Assembly (NCBI GenBank): GCA_019914945.1
Contig: CM034105.1
Span: 4,340,001 to 4,404,000, forward strand
DNA from: Typha latifolia
Lineage: Eukaryota > Streptophyta > Magnoliopsida > Poales > Typhaceae
Direction: 5' to 3'
Length of the DNA stretch: 64,000 bases
The stretch's first letter is position 1, and each line of letters starts with the position of its first letter. Below the pieces are notes generated by a model that saw nothing but the letters and a program-made list of their open reading frames with translations, had not been told where the DNA came from and searched no databases. Positions 12,812 through 22,757 of this stretch are shown here, piece after piece. A program made the translations under genes and the position numbers.

Positions 12812-13770
12812 GTGGCAAAAATTGATCCGACCTAATAATCCGGCTTTTAAATAGATCAACCTGCTTGCTCGATTAATAATTGAGTCATATTTATATCTAT
12901 TACGTCAATTCGTTTAACCTATTTATGACGACTCGCTAATATATTTATGATAAAGATAATATTATGAATCAAATCTAGAACGACTCGTTCATAGAAAGAT
13001 TACTAAAATTTTATAAGTGATAGCATTAGAAGTTACTAATCTAATGCTTTTAGAATGAAATGCTTTTGAAGTCGGAGTGTAAAGATATTATTGAAACATT
13101 GAAAGAAGATAAAAATTGGACAAAATAAAAATACCGATGTTGTGACGATCCTCAGAGGGTGGCAGATGGTTGTGCGATAGTGGAGATTGACTGTATAAAT
13201 TGGTGGCTCACAGAAGAGATGATGACTAGAGTTTAAAATATAGTTATGATTTTTAAGTTAGATACACTCACGGAGAAATAAAACGGTTATAATTAAATGG
13301 CAAATGAGAGATAAATGAATTAATTAAACTCAATATCATTCTATAATGATAAATAACTTATGACCATTCTTATTTATAAGAGTAGAGTTACCCTATTGAG
13401 CTTACATTCGAGAATTATACCATTTTAATTTAAATTAAAAAATAATAAGTAAAATTAACTAATTAGACTCGACTCGATTCAACTCAATCTAACTCTGCTG
13501 ATCTATTTTTGACACGATATCCAACTTATAATTTAAATAATCTATTTATTATCTGAATAACCTATTTATATAATTAAAAAAACTATTTATAACTAAAATA
13601 AATTTATTCATAATCCGAATAACCTACGTCATTAGATATTTCGTTTACTAAACGAGATGTGTTTAGTTTAGAAACTCTGGCCCGTTTAGTAAACTAGCTG
13701 TATCTTTGTTTGTACTACCATATCGGTTTGAACCCGATCGGAATCGGATTAATCTAACCCGATCCAACTA
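12812..13770. repeat. Diverged dispersed repeat, family C (GGGTGGCAAAA type)
   Basis: The left end reads GGGGTGGCAAAAATTGATCC. The interior has runs such as AATAATCTATTTATTATCTG and GAATAACCTATTTATA. The right end contains CCCGATCGGAATCGGATTAA. The same wording recurs at 20.55-20.92 kb, so this is a dispersed element of probable TIR type. Borders are approximate. Confidence 0.45.
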
Positions 13771-13779
13771 CCATTTAAC

Positions 13780-13817
13780 AAAAAAAGAAAAAGAAAAAGA
13801 AAAAGAAAAAGAAAAAG
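13780..13817. repeat. (AAAAAG)n microsatellite
   Basis: Six or so AAAAAG units in a row. Confidence 0.9.
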
Positions 13818-15173
13818 GTCATTGGTAGCATAAGATTCGTATGCGCGCGTTCGGATAGAAAAGTGGTAGTTGGAGGGGGAGGGGGTTCACGGGCTCAACT
13901 GTGTGCATGGACCGGAGGGGGTGGGGTGGGGGTGCGGGGACCACCTCACGAGAGACGAGAGGTCACGGGCGCATACATACGGAAGCGTACAAAAACAGCA
14001 AGGAAGGTCAATTTTCTGTCCATTTGCGGAGATATTTTTCGCCAGACTCGAGACTTGAGACTTCTCCTCCGCCACCAAATTGATCCATTGCATCGTTCCA
14101 TTAGCCTATCCCTATATACCTTGATTGGGCCTCTCCCTAATTTCCCTTTACTTTAGGATCTTAATCACAAATGTGGAGTTTTCTTTTAAAAAAAAAAACT
14201 AATAAGGACATAATTGCAAATAGGAAAGAGCTGGCAAGGATTTAGCACATGACAAGTTGGTGGATATTATTATTTATTGTTATTGTTTTCTGGACTAGTG
14301 TCTTTAGGCTACGCAAGAACATTCTAGAGGTACGGAGGCTAATTACCAAGCACCAAATCTATTTATTGAGGCTCCTCTTTTTTTCTTTTTTTTTTCTTAA
14401 TATAAAATTCAAGTCGAAAATTAGGAGCTACTAAAACCACTATATGCAAAAGATGTCTATTTTTCCATGTCCTACGCGTTTTAATTTGATTAATTTAATT
14501 TGTGGTGGAGAATTTACCCAAATCTTGGGGGATTAAGACCTCAACGTCTCGGCTCGTCCACTATCTTTTTGTTTAGTCTCAACTAGCAATCGAGTGGCAG
14601 TCATCCAACTAAACTCGCGTGGCACGAATGGTAATTTGGGGTAAAAGTTAGGGGTAGTAATAAGTTGTGGGCCCCAATTAAATATGAGCCACTAAGTCCT
14701 CATGTGATCCCAACCAGAATCTGATAAGACCGTGGGACCACCACACTTCCTGCCCTTCCCGCAAAGACCAATCTACCCTTCCCACCCAACAAATTTGGTC
14801 TACAGGCCTAAAATATATTTTTATTTGTCTGTGTATATAAACCCCTGCATTTTTAATTATTGATTATCAAAATATGCTGGTTTTAATGTGAGCTTATCTG
14901 TATGAATCTATCCGAGGTCATATTAGAGAGATTTATAGTCATATAGGAAGGATGCAAGAAAAATAAGATGATTAATTGAAATCCTCTCAATCATACTTTA
15001 AGCTTGCCTGCACAAACTGGAAAAGCCTCAAAGGGCAAAACAGTCAATTCAACCCCGACCCACCTCCTTCCCCGTTGCTCTCGTCTTTTAAGCTTAAATA
15101 TCAATTAAGGGTCGCCTAAGATTTCATTTCCACTCTACTGCAGCAGCCAGCAAAGCAAAGCAGACCATACCAC

Positions 15174-15282
15174 AGAGAGAGAGAGAGAGAGAGAGAGAGT
15201 GAGAGAGAGAGTGAGAGAGAGAGAAAGAGAAGGTGGAGTACTTCTAGAGAGAGGGAGAGGGAGAGGGAGAGAGGGGAGAGAG
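15174..15282 (+). repeat. GA-rich microsatellite in the ABCG5-like 5' leader
   Basis: A GA run, then interrupted GAGAGT, GGGAGA and GAGAGA units, ends about 14 bp before the ABCG5-like start codon. It is on the sense strand. GA tracts in leaders are potential targets of plant GAGA-binding BBR/BPC factors; a role here is inference. Confidence 0.85.
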
Positions 15283-15295
15283 ATCAAACCGATCA

Positions 15296-17332
15296 ATGAA
15301 GCCACCGCCAGAACACCAAGGCTGCGAGATCGAAGCGAAGGGCATCAACTACACCATCCGCATTCCCCGCCGCTCCCACCCATTAAAGATATGGAGCCGC
15401 GAGGAAGACGAAGGCGAAGCCGTCAACCCAACCACCCATTCCACTGCCACTACTACTAGCGGCAGTAATAATGACAATAATATCAAGACTGCTAGGAGAA
15501 ACTGTACTACTCGTCGAGTGCTCAAGAACGTCTCCTGCCACGCCAAGCCTCGGGAGCTCCTCGCCGTCGTAGGCCCCAGCGGCGCCGGTAAATCGACCCT
15601 ACTTGAGATCCTCGCCGGCAAGCTCACCCCGACTCCCTCCGCCACCCCGCCGACGGTCCTGATCAACTCCCGCCCCGTCGACCGCTCCACCTTCCGCCGG
15701 ATCTCGGGATTCGTGCCCCAGCGTGACTCCCTCTTCCCCCTCCTCACTGTTCGGGAGACCCTCCTTTTCAGCGCCAGCCTCCGGCTAGGCTGCGCCGGCC
15801 CTGGCGCTGCCAAGCTGGCCTCTCGCGCCGACGCGCTGCTGTGCGAGCTCGGCCTGGCCCACGTGGCGGAGGCGCGGGTCGGCGACGGCGCGCGCGTGCG
15901 GGGGGTCTCCGGCGGCGAGAGGCGGCGGGTCTCGATAGGGGTCGAACTAGTCCACGATCCCAAGATCGTTATCCTCGACGAGCCCACCTCCGGGCTCGAT
16001 AGCTTATCGGCGCAACAAATAGTGGAGATGCTGAAATCCATGGCGGAGAGCAGAGCGCGCACCATCATCCTCAGCATCCACCAGCCTAGCTCCCAAATCG
16101 TCAAGCTCTTCAATTCCATCCTCCTCCTCGCCGACGGATCCGTTCTCCACCACGGCTCCCTAGATCAACTCGCTTCCTACCTCTCCTCCGATCTCGGTCT
16201 CGAGATCCCTCCCCATGTCAATACTCTCGAGTTCGCCATTGATTCCATCGATGTCCTCTTCTGTCAGACCCAACATCAAACACCTGATGCGGACCACCAC
16301 CACCACCATTACCACCACCACCAACACCAACAACTCAGACTCCAATCCGTCAAAAGAGATCGCTGCACACTACAGCAACTCTTCCAACAGCACAAGGTGA
16401 TCGACGAGGAATCGCTCCTCGACGACGACGGCGACAATAGCGACGGCGACATATACAGCTACGAGTACGCCAACTCGCGGATCGGCGAGGTGGGCATCCT
16501 GGCGCACCGGTTCTACAAGAACGTCTCCCGGACACGTCAGCTCTTCGCGTGCCGGACGGTGACGATGCTCGTCTCCGGGCTGGTCCTCGGCTCCATCTTC
16601 TACCGCCTGGACGACGACGACATCCGCGAGCGCGTCGGCCTCTTCGCATTCATCCTCACGTTCCTCCTCTCTTGCACCACGGAAGCCCTGCCCATCTTCC
16701 TCCAGGAGCGAGAAATCCTAATGAAGGAAACCTCCTGCGGGAGCTACAGAGTGTCGTCGTACGTGGTCGCCAATGGCCTCGTCTTCCTCCCCTTCCTCCT
16801 GATCCTGGCGGCCCTCTTCTCCATCCCGCTCTACTGGCTGGTCGGGCTCAACCCGAGCCCCGCTGCCTTCGCCTACTTCCTACTGCTCATCTGGCTCATC
16901 CTCTACACCGCCAACTCCGTGGTGGTCTGCTTCAGCGCGCTGGCCCCCAACTTCATCGTGGGCAACTCCATCATCGCGGGGGTGATGGGCTCCTTCTTCT
17001 TGTTCTCCGGCTACTTCATCACGAAGAAGAACATGCCAAGCTGCTGGGTGTTCATGCACTACGTGTCCCTGTTCAAGTACCCGTTCGAGGGGTTCTTGGT
17101 GAACGAGTTCATGGGGGCGGGGAAGTGCGTGGTGCATGAGCTTGGGGTGTGCGTGCTGAGAGGGGAGGACGTGCTGAGGGAGGAAGGGTTAGGGGAGGGC
17201 AACAGGTGGAAGAACGTGGTGATCATGGTCGGCTTCATCTTGGTCTATAGGTTCTTCTCCTACATCATACTCAGGTGCAGGTGCAGGTGCGCACAAAAGG
17301 GAGGCCTCAGGAGAGCGCTGGCTTCAAATTGA
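15296..17332 (+). CDS. ABCG5: ABC transporter G family half-transporter, ABCG5-like
   Basis: Single-exon 678-residue WBC-type half-transporter with the nucleotide-binding domain first. Walker A GPSGAGKST is at residues 93-101, the Q-loop region at FVPQRDSLFP (about 139-148), the signature VSGGERRR at 204-211, Walker B IVILDEP at 224-230, and the H-loop His at 262 in SIHQPSSQ. Six hydrophobic segments follow from about residue 435 to 660. The N-terminus (GCEIEAKGINYTI) and the RPVDRSTFRRISGFV segment match the ABCG5 subgroup; rice RCN1/OsABCG5 in this subgroup affects shoot branching and root suberisation. It should dimerise in a membrane and export a hydrophobic substrate. The linker is unusual: a His cluster (about 334-345) and an Asp-rich stretch (about 377-387). 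The start is the first ATG after the GA leader, and the family N-terminus follows at once. Codon use is very GC-rich. Confidence 0.9.
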   Translation: MKPPPEHQGCEIEAKGINYTIRIPRRSHPLKIWSREEDEGEAVNPTTHSTATTTSGSNNDNNIKTARRNCTTRRVLKNVSCHAKPRELLAVVGPSGAGKSTLLEILAGKLTPTPSATPPTVLINSRPVDRSTFRRISGFVPQRDSLFPLLTVRETLLFSASLRLGCAGPGAAKLASRADALLCELGLAHVAEARVGDGARVRGVSGGERRRVSIGVELVHDPKIVILDEPTSGLDSLSAQQIVEMLKSMAESRARTIILSIHQPSSQIVKLFNSILLLADGSVLHHGSLDQLASYLSSDLGLEIPPHVNTLEFAIDSIDVLFCQTQHQTPDADHHHHHYHHHQHQQLRLQSVKRDRCTLQQLFQQHKVIDEESLLDDDGDNSDGDIYSYEYANSRIGEVGILAHRFYKNVSRTRQLFACRTVTMLVSGLVLGSIFYRLDDDDIRERVGLFAFILTFLLSCTTEALPIFLQEREILMKETSCGSYRVSSYVVANGLVFLPFLLILAALFSIPLYWLVGLNPSPAAFAYFLLLIWLILYTANSVVVCFSALAPNFIVGNSIIAGVMGSFFLFSGYFITKKNMPSCWVFMHYVSLFKYPFEGFLVNEFMGAGKCVVHELGVCVLRGEDVLREEGLGEGNRWKNVVIMVGFILVYRFFSYIILRCRCRCAQKGGLRRALASN

Positions 17333-18840
17333 CCATGCACCCATGCATGGAAGGAAACAAAAAAAGAAAAAGAAAAAAAAGGAAGGAACCCATGACCAGC
17401 TTTAAATGTTCTTCTCTCTCTCTCTCTCTCTCTCTCTTGTTTATTATACACTTGTCACTTGTAAGTTATAATACTCTTGTCGCTATCAATATTTACTGGC
17501 TTAATTTGTGAATATATGGTACGACAAGTGTAGCTTGTGGTGTTCTTTCCCTTTTCTTTTTCTTTTTTCACTGACCAAGAGGAGATTATAATATAAAAGA
17601 GCTACTTAATGCACACAAATAGTATTCTTATCTAATTAGAAAGAATATATAGTCGTGGAATATTTGGATGGTATGAATTACAAAATGTTTCGATAGCTGA
17701 CTAGCTTCCACGATTTTTGGTAGTTTTGAGTGGGGCTGTTTGGGAGAGCCATGGTGGAGGAAGTTTCATCCCTGGTTGAGTACATTGATGTCTTACTGCA
17801 AGCTGTCGGGCCAAGAGATCAATCTAAAAAAAATCCTCTATCCTATTTAGCAAGGAAGCTAAAAGTGATTGCAAGGAGCAGATTATGTCTGCTACCAAGC
17901 ATCACCCTTTGCTCCTAGATATTTTCAGACTTCATCCAAAAGTCTAATTATTTTAACACTATATGATCTAAATGTTATTTTCTGATTTCTTTTTCCAATT
18001 ATGATTGTAGCTTTGTAGATTGGTGGGGGAGCCTTGTTATTAGATCTTGTAGGTGATTCTCACTTCCCCCAACTTGGGGGGTTTCTAGGGAGTGTACATA
18101 TTTAATTACTGCATCACATTGGAGCTACAGGTAGACTCAAAGCTTTTTGGTCTACAAGTTCATGTTCTCTTTATTGTATTATTTCTATGCTTTTGAGCGT
18201 AATGCTTTACTTTTCTTCATGGTGCTGTCTAATGTAGCAAACAGTTGGGCATATCAAAAAGTCATCCTCTGATACATAAAATGAGAGGGACGACCAAAAG
18301 TGCAGTTTTGGTCGAGGGAGGCATCCTTCTTTCCAGATTTCTGCGTGCTTACCAAGCCTCCCTTCAGAAGAACGTGAACGTCCTTCTATGCAACACCCTA
18401 AGTAAGCCTGAGATGGTCAAGATGCATCCACCAGCCCACAACTTTTGTGGTTAATCAGATCAACGCCTTTTGCATCGATCTTTTACGCCATGCGGTTCGT
18501 CCATGCTGGCTTGGGGACCTTAGCTTATGGGCTTCTTCTCTGTCGGCCGAAGTCAGGATTTTCTTTTGGATAGCCTCCATAATAGACTTCACATAAGGGA
18601 CCGTTATTTAGTATCTCTACAATAACTAAGCTTCCAACCACCTTTTCAAGGAAAAACTTCTGCATAGATGGCAATTCGGATAACGAAAACATACATTCAT
18701 CAATCACGCATGCTCCTTGCCATCATACTGCAAGGTTCTTATTATCTTTAGAACACTTTTGCCAGTCATAATATTCCTTTCCCTCTGATAGTCAAATAAT
18801 CACATATAGAAATATCAACACAGAGGAGGAAATTTACCCT
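17333..18840. other. Spacer between the ABCG5-like and PPR genes
   Basis: Holds the 3' region of the transporter with a CT tract at 17413-17437, then low-similarity sequence. Short frames at 17730-17918 (+), 18245-18454 (+) and 18525-18707 (-) have somewhat coding-like wording, but no family was recognised and each is interrupted within about 200 bp. They could be gene relics or 3' exons of an unseen transcript. Confidence 0.4.
17413..17437. repeat. (CT)n microsatellite
   Basis: CT run of about 25 bp, 80 bp after the ABCG5-like stop codon, probably in the 3' UTR. Confidence 0.9.
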
Positions 18841-18908
18841 CACCAGGATTCTTAACATTCTGCCAATCCTTCAGGGCCCTGATTTCATAAACAAGTTCCT
18901 CTTGAAGC

Positions 18909-20492
18909 CTATACTTCGCGGGCATGTGAAAAACAAGAATTCGGCTCATCTAAATGAGCATCTTCTTGACCCTGTTCCATCCTTTTGCTTCCATCCATTG
19001 TACTTGATAGCTCCTGTATAGTGCATGATGTGCTGCGCTGCATCTTGCCTACAAGTGCCATGACCCTATCTCTGAATCCAATCTGCAATAGCTTGTCTCT
19101 CACCAATTCACAAGTACTAAGATAAGGTGGAATCCCCTCATCCACCATCCTCTCAAAGTACCCACAAGCCTCTTCAACCCTCCCCTTCTTCCGACAAAGA
19201 CCATGGATCATCACCGCATATGAGGCAGCCGATGGGTAAAATCCCCTGCCCTCCATTCCATTCCAAACCTCTGAGGCCCGATCAATCCTCCCAACACCTA
19301 TCAACATCTTAAGCAGCATATTATACGTATGTCGATCAGGCAAACAAGAGTTGTTATCCATCCGTTCGAGGAGCCTCAAAGCCTTGTTCACCTCATGAAG
19401 TCTACAATGAACATTCAAGATTGCATTATAGCTCCAAACATCTGGCTTTGCATCACTTGCAATCATTTCATCGAGCAACTCATATGCCTCCACAATCATA
19501 TCCTTCTCACAAAATAACTTTACCACTGCATTATAAGTAAACACATTTGGCACAAGTCTGCGCTTCTTCATACTATCAAGCACCCTCACAGCTGATCGGA
19601 CGTCTTTTGCCTCACACGCAGCACGTGTAAACACAGAGTAAGTGGCGGCATCAGGCTCAAGCCCATGCATCCGCTGCATCTCCAGCAACCTCATGTGTGC
19701 CTCGTCAACCTCCCCAGACTTACAAAATGCTGCAATCAACGCATTATATGCAGGCACATCAGCTGCCAATCCTCTCTGGAGCATTTCGTCGAACAGGAGC
19801 ACAGCATTTTCGAATTTCCCAAGATCAGCCCACCCTGCTATCAAAATGGTATAACTCTTCTGGGTAACCTCGAATTGCGATTTGTGATTGTGGAAAAATG
19901 GCTCAGCGTGCTCGGCGAGACGATTCTTGCAGAGAGCGGAAAGCACGGCATGGAAGTCGTCGATCCCCGGCTCGAGGCCGTACCCGGGCATGCGGCGGAA
20001 GGCGCGGATGGCATCATCGGGGAGGTGGGCGCGCGCGTAGTAGCGGAAGAGGAGGCGGAATAGGTCGGGGGTAAATTTGTAATCCGGGTAGAGGTCCGAG
20101 AGGAGGGACCAGAGGAGGGGGTAGAGGCGAGCGGCGGCGAGGGAGGAGGCCAAGAGGCGGAGGGAGTCCGGGGTATGACGGAAGCCAGGAAGGGAGAGGG
20201 AGAAGAGGAAGAAGCGGTGGGAAGGGACGGGGAGGTGGCGGCAGCGGCGGAGGACCGCGAAGGAAAGAGAAGGGGAGAGGAGGGAGGAGAAGGGGAGGAG
20301 GGCGGAGGAGAGGTCGTGGTGCGGGGAGCGGAAGTCGCTTAGGATTCGGCAGATGTCGTTGATGAGGTTAGGATCCGGCGCCGAAGTTGGGACGGGAGAA
20401 GAATCCGCGTTGGATTGGGATGAAGAGAAGAAGGAGACGGGGTGGAAGCGTGGGAGGGGTTTGATTCTGGAGAGGAGGGATTTAACGGCCAT
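18909..20492 (-). CDS. Pentatricopeptide repeat protein, P-class, probably mitochondrial
   Basis: Intronless 527-residue protein. The first 25 residues are basic and Ser-rich without acidic residues (MAVKSLLSRIKPLPRF), fitting an organelle presequence. A diverged N-terminal region is followed by about nine 35-residue PPR motifs from residue ~150 to ~470, for example TYNAVVKLFCEKDMIVEAYELL and SYAVMIHGLCRKKGRVEEAC. The motifs are P-type, with no E, DYW or SMR domain, so a role in stabilising, splicing or translating one organellar RNA is expected. Its length and layout resemble Arabidopsis At1g52640 and relatives. The tail after ~490 is not repeat-like. The start is the first ATG of the frame. 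A short ORF in another frame overlaps its stop codon; see findings. Confidence 0.88.
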   Translation of the reverse strand: MAVKSLLSRIKPLPRFHPVSFFSSSQSNADSSPVPTSAPDPNLINDICRILSDFRSPHHDLSSALLPFSSLLSPSLSFAVLRRCRHLPVPSHRFFLFSLSLPGFRHTPDSLRLLASSLAAARLYPLLWSLLSDLYPDYKFTPDLFRLLFRYYARAHLPDDAIRAFRRMPGYGLEPGIDDFHAVLSALCKNRLAEHAEPFFHNHKSQFEVTQKSYTILIAGWADLGKFENAVLLFDEMLQRGLAADVPAYNALIAAFCKSGEVDEAHMRLLEMQRMHGLEPDAATYSVFTRAACEAKDVRSAVRVLDSMKKRRLVPNVFTYNAVVKLFCEKDMIVEAYELLDEMIASDAKPDVWSYNAILNVHCRLHEVNKALRLLERMDNNSCLPDRHTYNMLLKMLIGVGRIDRASEVWNGMEGRGFYPSAASYAVMIHGLCRKKGRVEEACGYFERMVDEGIPPYLSTCELVRDKLLQIGFRDRVMALVGKMQRSTSCTIQELSSTMDGSKRMEQGQEDAHLDEPNSCFSHAREV

Positions 20493-20548
20493 TAGTGATT
20501 CGAAATTAGGGAACGGGGTAGTTTATATATTGGATTGGATGGATCGGT

Positions 20549-20920
20549 CATAGGGTGGCAAAAGTACCCGACCCGATAATTCCATACATAACTCAATCTG
20601 TATAACCCGATTATTAAATTATTTGTGTTTATTAACTCAACTTATTATGACATGAAAACCGATTAATGATATGATAATTTAAATATGACTCGAATAATCT
20701 ATTTATCGTTTGAATAACTTGTTTATAATATAAAAAAATTCTATTTATCTAAATAAATTATTTATAATCAAAATAAGCTTGTTTATAACTTGAATAAACT
20801 TATATAAATTCAAATAACTTTTGTCACCCGATAATTCATTATATAACCCGAATAATAAATGAGTCTTCTTTGTGTTTGTATTATCATAACCCAACTCAAC
20901 CTAATCTAATTGGCGCCTCT
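20549..20920. repeat. Dispersed repeat, family C copy 2
   Basis: Starts TAGGGTGGCAAAAGTACCCG. The reverse complement of its right end starts TAGAGGCGCCAATTAGATTA, a weak terminal inverted repeat. The interior (AATAATCTATTTATCGTTTG, GAATAACTTGTTTATAA) matches the copy at 12.8-13.8 kb. A TAGGG-type end suggests the hAT superfamily, but no 8-bp target duplication was found. Confidence 0.45.
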
Positions 20921-22689
20921 AGCTAAGATTTAAATAATACCAAATTAAGATTAAGCTCTTACCCTTTTATTCAAAAACAAAAATCCAAGCTCTTGTCCAG
21001 GTAAGATGGGAATTGCAATTATTTGTGAGGGATATGGATTTTAAAAATAACGTTTTGTTTGTTAAATGTATTGACACATCCGTGGCTAGAGGAGGGGAGC
21101 AAATCTCTTTCCCTTTTCCTTTATTCCTCCTCCTAAAATTCAACGTTTTTATGCTCCATCGCTCCACACAACCACCTCTTCATTCCCCCTTTGTCGTCGT
21201 ACGTCAACCACCACCACCTGTCCCTTCCTTTGGATTGCTACTCAACATTGTCGAGCTAACCTACTCCCTTGTCGCAATCGCCCTTAAACCCTACCTACTC
21301 AACCACCGCCACACTCTCACCTCGGTCTCCATCCTCACTGCTTGGCATCGCTATCCCTCGGACCACCAGCATCACTACTCCTCACCTAAGCCTCCACCCT
21401 CACCCCTTGGTGCCACCATTCGCCTTCCATTACTACCCCCCACTACAGATCCCTTCCCCACCCAACTCAACCTTGGTTCCCACCCCCGTGCTCGACTATC
21501 ACTACTTCTAATCACTACTACTTCCCTCTTGTTTGAACGTCCCCCATCAGCTTCATCGGTGCATAACTCTTGCTTCTTTTGCTAGCCCCACCCTTGAGGA
21601 TGCTAGTGGTGGCAGGGGTTGCTAGCGTCGTTTTGGATTTCCACTTTTTTTTTTGTCAAGCTAGGTTTTGTTTATGTGCTTTAACATTTCCTACATATTT
21701 CTATAGAGTTGAGCTCTTTCTCTTTTATTTTTAGGGTTTTTATTTTATTCTACATTTTGGTCTATTATGGTATTGAATCGCTTTTACCTACGCCTTCTTT
21801 TAAGCTTCTTGATGGTCCTTCTCGTGTTGTTGCTTATATTTGGCTAAGTGAGAGCTTGTTTCCAGAGCAAATATCCTATCTCCTCTGCTTTCTTCCAAAA
21901 TTGCTTAGGTTATTTTTAGGGCTTGATACTGTGCTTATTTGTTGCTTAGTCTGCTTGTCAGCCAAGTGTAGGGCGTTTTTAAAGGATTGATGTCCTATTT
22001 TCTTTTCTTTGTTGATATCAAGTAGTAACAATTTACAAGATAATGAAAACACCACATTACAAACTTTCTTTCCAAAAAAAAAAAAACAAATTAAGTAGAA
22101 AGTTTGTAGGCGATGTATAATTCTCCACCTTGATAACCGTTACAAAGGAAAGGCCGGTTAATGAAATAATAGTATATTATCATACTACTTAAAAGCTTAA
22201 ATTATTATTTAATAAAATAATAGTATATATCATACCTCTAAGATAAATAGATATTTGATAAAGCTTTTGTAGATACCATGAACTTAAAGTATATAAATTT
22301 GTATTCATAGTAATAAAATTCATAAATAGAATTTAGCATGATGATACAAGGATATTATATTTACATTTAAAACTGGTACAATATCTTATTTGAACTTGAT
22401 TAGACATGGATCATAAATTTAGACCTTCATCCAAATTAAGTCTCATCACCCATCAATTGAGTCCAATCCGGTTACATCTAAGTAATCAGTTGGGTGGAAT
22501 TTAAACTCATGATCTTTGTTATCATAAGATTGGACTCCAACCATAAGAGTTAATTAGTTAGTTATCGTTTTTTTTATAACATTTCAACAATATCCAATTT
22601 AAAATGTAAAATAACATCTCTAAGTCCACTTCTGTATGCATGCTTATGCTCAATCTGAAGTGTTGTGGATTAACATGGTTGGCAAATTT

Positions 22690-22757
22690 GGGTCAAGAAA
22701 GCTCTTGTGAGCTTAATATATAGGTATTGGGTCAAGAAAGCTCTTGGGTCAAGAAAG
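22690..22757. repeat. Triplicated GGGTCAAGAAAG motif
   Basis: GGGTCAAGAAAGCTCTT occurs at 22690 and 22729, and a shortened GGGTCAAGAAAG directly follows at 22746. Confidence 0.8.

Larger units (their letters stand above)
5479..15173. other. Gene-free spacer between the kinase and ABCG5-like genes
   Basis: No open frame here resembles a known protein. 5479-5780 is the upstream region of the kinase. The rest is AT-rich with dispersed foldback elements, TA microsatellites, a TTG repeat, a 155-bp tandem duplication and a GC-richer island near 12.2-12.5 kb, listed separately. The short ORFs near 13.86-14.16 kb are low-complexity G-rich frames open on both strands and are not supported as genes. 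Confidence 0.7.

Noticed and set aside
13863..14156. Four overlapping short ORFs
   Set aside because: Open on both strands in G-rich low-complexity DNA, with no domain and no plausible start context.
15349..16119. 256-residue minus-strand frame
   Set aside because: Antisense shadow of the GC-rich ABCG5-like coding region.
16549..17139. 196-residue plus-strand frame
   Set aside because: Alternative frame of the same transporter gene; Arg/Pro/His-rich wording typical of a GC shadow.
21013..21585. 190-residue open frame in C-rich sequence
   Set aside because: Low-complexity Pro/Ser/Thr/His content, overlapping open frames in other phases and no recognisable domain; probably a compositional artefact or repeat.
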